A stretch of 40,199 bases of DNA from an uncultured Lachnospiraceae bacterium (lineage in GTDB: Bacteria; Bacillota; Clostridia; Lachnospirales; Lachnospiraceae), in assembly GCA_947624875.1 (NCBI GenBank), contig CANQMA010000013.1, positions 1-40,199 of the forward strand. The letters are read 5' to 3'. This document shows positions 34,624 to 40,199 of the stretch, one piece after another. Each line of letters starts with the position of its first letter. Within the stretch, counting starts at the first letter, position 1. Below the pieces are notes generated by a model, which was not told the origin of the DNA, did no database searches, and saw nothing but the letters and a program-made list of their open reading frames with translations. A program made the translations under genes and the position numbers.

Positions 34624-36093
34624 ATGAAAAAGATTGTTTCAGGAACAGACATGAAAAAAGCTGATGACTATACGATTCATCAGATTGGAATTCCATCCCT
34701 TGTATTAATGGAGCGTGCGGCAAAGTCTGTCGCAGATCGGATTTTATCGCAGCAGACAAAGGACCAGACCGTGCTTATTGCAGCCTCCACCGGAAACAAC
34801 GGAGCAGACGGCCTGGCAGTAGGAAGAATGCTGCATCTTGCCGGATTCGATGTTCATCTCTATGTTTTGGGGTCAGAGGAAAAGGGTTCGCAGGAGTTTC
34901 AGACGCAGCTGTATATTTGCAGAAAGTTAGGGATCTTGGAAACAGAAGCGTTTGAGGAGCGGGATATTGTTGTCGATGCAATTTTCGGCGTTGGGTTGTC
35001 AAGAGATGTCGAAGGCGTTTATGCGCAGGTGATTCGTCAGATCAATGAGGCAAAAAATACTGTTTATGCAGTCGACATTCCATCCGGCATTGATGCAGAT
35101 ACCGGAAAAGTCAGAGGAATTGCTGTGATTGCAGAGGAAACAGTGACCTTTGGCGTGCATAAAATAGGAACGGTACTTTATCCGGGCGCAGAGTATTGTG
35201 GACGGATTACGGCTGCAGATATCGGATTTCCACCGGCAGCATATCAATCGCTTCCGGAAATTTATCATGTGGAAAAAACAGATTTGGGACGGATTCCAAA
35301 ACGGCCCAATTATTCAAATAAAGGAACGTTTGGAAAAATTCTGGTGATTGCAGGGAGCAGGGATATTTCCGGTGCCGCATATCTTTGCGCCAAAGCGGCA
35401 TTTCGGTGCGGCGCAGGACTGGTACGGATTCTTACGACGAAGGAAAATCGGGAAGTATTACAGAGATTATTGCCGGAAGCAATCGTCAATGTCTATGATT
35501 ATGAAAATTTTGATGAAAAAATTCTTCGCGCTAGTCTTGCATGGTGCAATGTTGCGGCAATTGGACCGGGATTTGGAACAGGCGATGTGCAGAAGAAAAT
35601 GATACAGGAAGTTCTTCAGGCAAAACTTCCGACAGTCGTAGATGCAGATGGACTGAATAATATTGCAGAAGAGAAAACACTCAAAGAAAAACTGCATAAA
35701 GACGTGATTATCACGCCGCATTTAGGAGAGATGAGCCGATTAATTGACACTGATATCAAAACGCTTCAGGAAACTCTTTTACAATCTGCGAAAAAGGCGT
35801 GCACGGAGTTTGATTGTATCTGCATTTTAAAAGATGCGCGGACAGTTATTGCACAAAAAGACAGTGTCTGCATCAACCTCACAGGAAATCATGGTATGGC
35901 AAGCGCCGGATCCGGAGACGTTCTTACCGGTATTCTGGCAGGACTGATTGGAGTGGGAACGAAACAGACCGATGCGGCAGTACTTGGTCCGTATATTCAT
36001 GGACTTGCCGGGGACATTGCAGCGGAAAAGCAGGGGAAAACCGGCATGATGGCAGAAGATATCATTGACGCATTAAAATATATTTTTCAGTAG
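34624..36093 (+). CDS. nnr: Bifunctional NAD(P)H-hydrate epimerase/dehydratase
   Basis: Repairs damaged NADHX and NADPHX: the N-terminal YjeF_N domain (1 to ~210) epimerises, the C-terminal ribokinase-like domain (~220-488) dehydrates with ADP. Marks are STGNNGADGLAVGRML, DAIFGVGLSRDVEG, YAVDIPSGIDADTGKV in the first domain; SNKGTFGKILVIAGS, GPGFGTG, ITPHLGEMSRL and NHGMASAGSGDVLTGILAGL in the second. I chose the ATG at 34624, after CGGAGGT; the frame extends upstream inside rex, but that part has no family similarity. 489 residues is usual. It stands between rex and alr, a common clostridial order, 10 bases before alr. Confidence 0.95.
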   Translation: MKKIVSGTDMKKADDYTIHQIGIPSLVLMERAAKSVADRILSQQTKDQTVLIAASTGNNGADGLAVGRMLHLAGFDVHLYVLGSEEKGSQEFQTQLYICRKLGILETEAFEERDIVVDAIFGVGLSRDVEGVYAQVIRQINEAKNTVYAVDIPSGIDADTGKVRGIAVIAEETVTFGVHKIGTVLYPGAEYCGRITAADIGFPPAAYQSLPEIYHVEKTDLGRIPKRPNYSNKGTFGKILVIAGSRDISGAAYLCAKAAFRCGAGLVRILTTKENREVLQRLLPEAIVNVYDYENFDEKILRASLAWCNVAAIGPGFGTGDVQKKMIQEVLQAKLPTVVDADGLNNIAEEKTLKEKLHKDVIITPHLGEMSRLIDTDIKTLQETLLQSAKKACTEFDCICILKDARTVIAQKDSVCINLTGNHGMASAGSGDVLTGILAGLIGVGTKQTDAAVLGPYIHGLAGDIAAEKQGKTGMMAEDIIDALKYIFQ

Positions 36094-36102
36094 GGGTGTA
36101 TC

Positions 36103-37296
36103 ATGGAACATCAGATTTTGGAACAATATTTCAGAGGATATGCGGAAATTGACTTGGATGCGATTTCTAAAAATATCAGGATGATGAAAGAAAAACTCAA
36201 ACCGGATACCGGGATTCTCGCCGTGATCAAAACGGACGGATATGGGCATGGGGCAGTGCCAATTGCCCGGGTTCTTGAAAAGTTGTGTTATGGCTATGCC
36301 ATCGCAACGCCAAATGAAGGGCACAATTTGAGAAGACACGGCATTACAAAACCTCTTTATATCTTGGGATATGTTCCGGAAATCAATTACAATCTGGTGA
36401 TTTCAGAGGAGATGATTCCTCCGGTATTTACATTGGAGATGGCGGAGAAAATGTCCTCCAGGGCATGTGCTTTAAAGAAAAAATTGAAAATTAATATTGC
36501 ATTAGACACAGGGATGAGCAGAATCGGATTTCTTCCGACCGAAGAAGCCGTAAAGAAAATTGTGCAGATCAGCAGTCTGCCGATGATTCAGATAGAATCC
36601 ATTTTTACGCATTTTGCAAAAGCCGATTATGAAGATAAAACATCGGCATATTCACAGCTGGAATGTTATTTGGATTTTGTGGAAAAACTGAAAAAACGAG
36701 GAGTACAGATTCCGGTTTTACAGTGCGCGAACAGCGCGGCCATGATGGAAATGCCGGAAACCTCGCTGACGTTGTCCCGCGCGGGGATTTCAATGTATGG
36801 GCTCTATCCTTCCGGAGAAATAAATCATGAAGCAATGAAACTGATTCCGGCAATGTCCCTTTACAGTCATGTTGTGCATGTCAAAGAGATTGAGGCAGGC
36901 ATGGGAGTTAGTTATGGTTGGACGTTTGTGGCAGAAAAGAAAATGAAAATTGCAACAATCCCATTGGGATATGGCGATGGGTATCCGAGGAACTTAAGTA
37001 ATTGCGGACATGTTTTGATTCATGGGAAAAAAGTACCGATTCTTGGGCGCATCTGCATGGATCAGTTTATGGTGGATGTGACTGGAATGGATGTCAGAAC
37101 AGGAGATCTTGTCACGCTTGTCGGCAGGGATGGAACGGAAGAAATCCTGATTGATGAACTGGCGGTAACGGCGGGTAGTTTTAATTATGAATTTGTCTGC
37201 GATTTAGGCAAGCGGGTACCAAGAGTATATAAACAGAACGGAAAAATCATTGGCGTCAAAGATTATTTTGATGACAATTATTCGTTTCATTGCTAA
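36103..37296 (+). CDS. alr: Alanine racemase
   Basis: PLP enzyme that makes D-alanine for peptidoglycan. PLP lysine is Lys43 in VIKTDGYGHG (the usual VKANAYGHG is changed to KTDGYGHG). The second catalytic base is the Tyr of GMGVSYGWTF. LPLGYGDGYPR appears as IPLGYGDGYPR and the C-terminal RICMDQFMVDVTG is intact. At 397 residues it is slightly longer than average. GGGGTG precedes the ATG. Position between nnr and mazF is standard for this group. D-alanine supply is essential for wall synthesis unless a second racemase exists. Confidence 0.97.
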   Translation: MEHQILEQYFRGYAEIDLDAISKNIRMMKEKLKPDTGILAVIKTDGYGHGAVPIARVLEKLCYGYAIATPNEGHNLRRHGITKPLYILGYVPEINYNLVISEEMIPPVFTLEMAEKMSSRACALKKKLKINIALDTGMSRIGFLPTEEAVKKIVQISSLPMIQIESIFTHFAKADYEDKTSAYSQLECYLDFVEKLKKRGVQIPVLQCANSAAMMEMPETSLTLSRAGISMYGLYPSGEINHEAMKLIPAMSLYSHVVHVKEIEAGMGVSYGWTFVAEKKMKIATIPLGYGDGYPRNLSNCGHVLIHGKKVPILGRICMDQFMVDVTGMDVRTGDLVTLVGRDGTEEILIDELAVTAGSFNYEFVCDLGKRVPRVYKQNGKIIGVKDYFDDNYSFHC

Positions 37297-37375
37297 AAAA
37301 ATTTTGATTCGTGAATACACATTCTAAAAAATGGAATAATGATATATAAACAAACTATTTTTTGGAGTGTGGAAA

Positions 37376-37723
37376 ATGATTATAAAACGTGGAGATATTT
37401 ATTATGCGGACCTCCGCCCGGTTGTCGGTTCCGAGCAGGGAGGTATCAGACCTGTGTTGATTATACAGAACGATACGGGAAATCGTCACAGTCCGACGGT
37501 GATTGTTGCGGCAATCACATCAAAGATGACGAAAAGCAAACTGCCGACGCATGTGAAAATTGATTCCAAGAGATACAATATTGTCAAAGATTCCATTATT
37601 CTATTGGAACAATTGCGGACGATTGACAAAACCAGACTGAAAGATAAAGTCTGTCATTTGGATCACGAAATGCTGAAAAATGTGGAGAGCGCATTGGCTG
37701 TCAGTCTTGAGCTTGATACATAG
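37376..37723 (+). CDS. mazF: MazF/EndoA-type mRNA endonuclease toxin
   Basis: A 115-residue PemK/MazF ribonuclease, closely like Bacillus EndoA ([19 protein letters not shown], then [20 protein letters not shown]). With the ATG at 37376 the catalytic pair falls at Arg25 and Thr48, the same numbers as in Bacillus MazF, which supports this start; GGAG lies 8 bases before it and an upstream GTG at 37367 would add three residues. The toxin cuts single-stranded mRNA. The 79 bases between alr and this gene cannot encode a MazE-type antitoxin, so it is an orphan here. It probably shares the alr transcript, as in Bacillus. Confidence 0.94.
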   Translation: MIIKRGDIYYADLRPVVGSEQGGIRPVLIIQNDTGNRHSPTVIVAAITSKMTKSKLPTHVKIDSKRYNIVKDSIILLEQLRTIDKTRLKDKVCHLDHEMLKNVESALAVSLELDT

Positions 37724-37799
37724 TCGGGAATGTTGACTATTAAAATATAAAATGTTACACTTGCAAAAGAAAAATGAAATTACGAAAAGAGGAGCAGAA

Positions 37800-38528
37800 A
37801 TGTCAGGACATTCAAAATTTGCAAATATTAAACACAAGAAAGAAAAGAATGATGCAGCGAAAGGAAAAATGTTTACAATCATCGGAAAAGAAATTGCCGT
37901 TGCAGTAAAAGAGGGCGGTGCAGACCCTGCAAACAATAGCAAACTTCGCGACGTGATCGCAAAGGCAAAAGCAAATAATATGCCCAACGATACAATTGAG
38001 CGGGGAATCAAAAAAGCGGCCGGAAATGCGAACGCCGTGAATTTTGAATCTGCGCGTTATGAAGGATATGGACCAAATGGCATTGCCATTATTGTCGATG
38101 CTTTGACAGACAATAAAAACCGAACTGCGGCAAACGTGAGAAACTGTTTTACCAAGGGCGGTGGAAATGTTGGAACGCAGGGGTGCGTCTCCTTTATGTT
38201 TGACGAAAAAGGACAGATTATCATTGCAAAAGAAGAGTGCGGGATGGATGCGGACGAGTTGATGATGACTGCCGTTGATGCAGGAGCAGAAGATTTTTCA
38301 GAGGAAGAAGACAGTTATGAGGTCATTACGGCACCGGAAGATTTCAGTGCGGTCCGGGAGGCGTTAGAACAAGCAGGCGTTGCCATGGAACAGGCTGAAA
38401 TTACGATGATTCCGCAAAACTATGTAGAATTGACCGATGATGAAGCAGTCAAAAAAATGAATATTATTATCGACCGGTTAGAGGAAGATGAAGATGTTCA
38501 GCAGGTTTATCACAATTGGGATGAATAA
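37800..38528 (+). CDS. YebC/PmpR family regulator
   Basis: A 242-residue member of the YebC/TACO1 family, which includes DNA-binding regulators and, in other lineages, translation-aiding factors for proline-rich stretches. It begins [25 protein letters not shown] (usual Trp at position 7 is Phe), with [21 protein letters not shown] and [22 protein letters not shown] in the core. The ATG at 37800 follows AGAGGAG; the frame extends upstream without similarity. It lies 76 bases after mazF and 12 before the HAD gene. Which of the two roles it has here cannot be told from sequence. Confidence 0.93.
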   Translation: MSGHSKFANIKHKKEKNDAAKGKMFTIIGKEIAVAVKEGGADPANNSKLRDVIAKAKANNMPNDTIERGIKKAAGNANAVNFESARYEGYGPNGIAIIVDALTDNKNRTAANVRNCFTKGGGNVGTQGCVSFMFDEKGQIIIAKEECGMDADELMMTAVDAGAEDFSEEEDSYEVITAPEDFSAVREALEQAGVAMEQAEITMIPQNYVELTDDEAVKKMNIIIDRLEEDEDVQQVYHNWDE

Positions 38529-38540
38529 TTAAGGGAAGAC

Positions 38541-39281
38541 ATGAACACAATACTTTTCGATTTGGACGGCACATTGCTTCCAATGGATATGAAAGAATTT
38601 ACAGATACATATAGCATGCTCTTGGAAAACCGTCTAAATTCTGTGGGTTATGAGAACGCAAAAGATATTTTAGACGCCGTCAGCAGGGGAATGGACGCCA
38701 CGGTTCAAAACGACGGGCTGGTTACGAACGAAGAATCTTTTTGGAGAGCGTTTGCAAAAAGGCTGGCAGACCCGGACGGAAGGCTGGATCGTAAATACAG
38801 CAGAAAACTGGAAAAGGAAATCATGCGGTTTTATAAAGAAGATTTTTCTTATTTACGATATGTGACCCGTCCGACAGAAGTTGTAACAGAAACGATTGAT
38901 ATTCTCAAAGAAAAAGGATATCAGATGGTGCTTGCACAAAATCCGCTCTGGCCGGAACGGGCTACGCTCACGCAGCTATCATGGACCGGACTCAATCCAA
39001 ATGATTTTATTTTAATCACAACTTATGAAAATTCATGTTATGCAAAACCAAGTTTAAATTATTACAGACATTTGATGAAGACCCTGGATAAAGATCCGGA
39101 AGACTGCATGATGGTAGGAAATGATGTACGTGACGATATGTGTGCAAGAAAATTAGGAATCGACGTGTTTTTGATTGATGAATATCTGGTCAATGAAAAT
39201 CAGGAAGATACGTTTGATTTGAAAAAAGGAAACTGGAAGTTATTTAAGGAATATGTCTCCGCGCTTCCTACTTTAAATTAA
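38541..39281 (+). CDS. HAD-superfamily hydrolase
   Basis: A 246-residue phosphatase-like protein. Motif I is FDLDGTL (Asp7 and Asp9), motif III Lys169 (AKPSLNYY) and motif IV GNDVRDD (193-199). Motif II falls on VLAQNPLWP, where the usual Thr/Ser of A-T-N-P is Gln133. The cap is a helical insertion (about 15-110). Substrate unknown; general small-phosphate hydrolysis is likely. AAGGGAAG precedes the ATG, and the gene is 12 bases after the YebC gene, so they should be co-transcribed. A terminator follows. Confidence 0.88.
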   Translation: MNTILFDLDGTLLPMDMKEFTDTYSMLLENRLNSVGYENAKDILDAVSRGMDATVQNDGLVTNEESFWRAFAKRLADPDGRLDRKYSRKLEKEIMRFYKEDFSYLRYVTRPTEVVTETIDILKEKGYQMVLAQNPLWPERATLTQLSWTGLNPNDFILITTYENSCYAKPSLNYYRHLMKTLDKDPEDCMMVGNDVRDDMCARKLGIDVFLIDEYLVNENQEDTFDLKKGNWKLFKEYVSALPTLN

Positions 39282-39295
39282 ATTGGATACATAAA

Positions 39296-39335
39296 AACAG
39301 CCGAAATCCATGTGATAAGATTTCGGCTGTTTTTT
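39296..39335 (+). terminator. Terminator after the HAD gene
   Basis: AACAGCCGAAATC (39296-39308) pairs with GATTTCGGCTGTT (39319-39331), followed by more T. The A-run before the stem would suit the convergent gene too. Confidence 0.9.
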
Positions 39336-39362
39336 ATCATTGTCATAAAAATTGAAAAAAGT

Positions 39363-40049
39363 TTATTCCTCGTAAAGCCGCTGATAGATATCTTCAGCCA
39401 TCTCGGCAATTAATGCTTCATTTGCCTCTTCAAATTCGTGCATGAGCGCATCTTTGATTTTTTCAGAACGGGAAAAATATAATATTTCTACCGGCTGTGT
39501 AAGATCAAGTTCCCGGTCCAATTCTTCCTTAGTAAAAGCGTCTGCTGACCAGTCCTGAATCCGCGCAATCAATTCATCCTCTGCCTGCGCGTCAATCTTT
39601 ACCTGTTTTGCGCGCATAAAAGAAAGAATGCCCGCAATGACAAAGATAACAAAAATTCCACCCATTACAGAATCAAAGAGCCACATGGTGGAACTGCTCA
39701 GAGGTAACGGGATTACTTTACACCATACAAGAATCAGAAAAGCAATGCCTAATACACCGACAACCAGCATCGTTGTGGCAGAAGACATAATATCTGCGTA
39801 CTTGTCAGAAAGCCTGGTGAAAGACGGCGTTTCATTATCTATAAAATCTGCCAAGTCGTCCGGAAGAAAATCATCGTCATCATCCTTTGTTTCGTAATCA
39901 TCCGATTCAAATTCTTCCTCATCGAAATCTTCTGTATCAATGTAATCTGTTTCAATGTCTTCCGTGACAGGATGGTTCATTTCAACAGATTCTTTTTCGA
40001 GGATTTCCGGTTCCAAGCCATTCAGGTTTTCATCGTATTGTTCTTTCAT
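39363..40049 (-). CDS. Acidic two-helix membrane protein
   Basis: A 228-residue protein I do not recognise. Residues 1-75 are very acidic and unstructured (TEDFDEEEFESDDYETKDDDDDF). Two hydrophobic helices follow (about 94-110 and 127-145, the second in GGIFVIFVIAGILSFM). The C-terminal 80 residues are helical and charged (EDELIARIQDWSADAFTKEE). Both tails would lie on the same side, probably inside. AGGTAGG precedes the ATG. It converges on the HAD gene. No enzyme motif is visible. Confidence 0.75.
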   Translation of the reverse strand: MKEQYDENLNGLEPEILEKESVEMNHPVTEDIETDYIDTEDFDEEEFESDDYETKDDDDDFLPDDLADFIDNETPSFTRLSDKYADIMSSATTMLVVGVLGIAFLILVWCKVIPLPLSSSTMWLFDSVMGGIFVIFVIAGILSFMRAKQVKIDAQAEDELIARIQDWSADAFTKEELDRELDLTQPVEILYFSRSEKIKDALMHEFEEANEALIAEMAEDIYQRLYEE

Positions 40050-40077
40050 AATTTACCTACCTTTTTTTGATAAGCTT

Positions 40078-40106
40078 ATTATATAACAGATTGATTGTTC
40101 AGACAA
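40078..40106 (-). promoter_or_regulatory. Promoter of the acidic membrane protein gene
   Basis: On the minus strand TTGTCT (40106-40101), 17 bases, perfect TATAAT (40083-40078), about 30 bases before the start. Confidence 0.55.
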
Positions 40107-40177
40107 GAACAACGTGTTATACGTTTCTGTCAAGTAATCGTTGGCACGATTCCTATCACATAAAAAATCTTGTGTTT

Positions 40178-40199
40178 AACTGCCTTTCCGGGCAGTTTT
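40178..40199 (+). other. Hairpin cut by the window end
   Basis: AACTGCC (40178-40184) and GGCAGTT (40191-40197) with a 6-base loop and TT at the very end. No plus-strand gene ends here, so it may belong to an RNA or a gene beyond the edge. Confidence 0.4.

Noticed and set aside
37752-37799. Longer N-terminus for the YebC protein
   Set aside because: The family begins MSGHSK and the ribosome site AGAGGAG directly precedes the ATG at 37800.

Overview
The window looks like a chromosomal segment of a low-to-mid GC anaerobic Firmicute, most likely Lachnospiraceae (Clostridia). Supporting signs are strong AGGAGG ribosome sites, T-box and TPP leader RNAs, a Rex redox repressor, an EF-G-like second factor, a eukaryote-type NADP isocitrate dehydrogenase, many DUF4143-type ATPase features and Lys-rich secreted proteins with Big2 (Ig-like) domains. 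The assignment is from protein flavour and gene order, not from a database search. There is no rRNA, tRNA, CRISPR array, prophage or transposase in view.

Layout. 1-9.4 kb: pheT, a stand-alone AAA ATPase behind three 33-bp repeats, dtd, queA, aroA, then tyrA and a secreted polysaccharide deacetylase on the minus strand. 9.4-11.7 kb: an EF-G paralogue with altered GTPase motifs, preceded by a Rex-like inverted repeat. 11.7-18.0 kb: a promoter, a Trp-specific T-box leader and trpE-trpG-trpD-trpC-trpB-trpA, with no trpF. 18.0-19.1 kb: a TPP riboswitch and the thiamine transporter gene thiT. 19.1-23.1 kb: a membrane-anchored L,D-transpeptidase-like protein that lacks the catalytic cysteine, followed 27 bp later by leuS.

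23.1-27.5 kb is the accessory part. It holds a secreted Big2 protein (minus), a papain-like secreted cysteine protease in a very AT-rich patch flanked by duplicated DNA on both sides, a Met-rich protein and its small partner, a Gly/Cys-rich 79-residue protein (all minus), and a divergent intracellular subtilisin-like protease. Two of the minus-strand genes have CATA-type -10 elements like those of sporulation sigma factors, so spore-associated expression is a reasonable hypothesis. This is the least explained part of the window.

27.5-40.2 kb: icd, an ABC exporter, carbamate kinase and an ABC-F protein (both minus), then a plus-strand run rex - nnr - alr - mazF - yebC/pmpR-like - HAD phosphatase, and finally a minus-strand acidic two-helix membrane protein. 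The rex-nnr-alr-mazF order joins NADH sensing, NAD(P)H-hydrate repair, D-alanine supply and an mRNA endonuclease toxin. No antitoxin gene lies next to mazF.

Aromatic amino acid metabolism is the theme of the left half: aroA feeds chorismate, tyrA and the trp operon consume it, and pheT charges tRNA-Phe. Regulation in the window is mostly RNA-based (T-box, TPP riboswitch, intrinsic terminators), with several near-consensus sigma-A promoters readable by eye.
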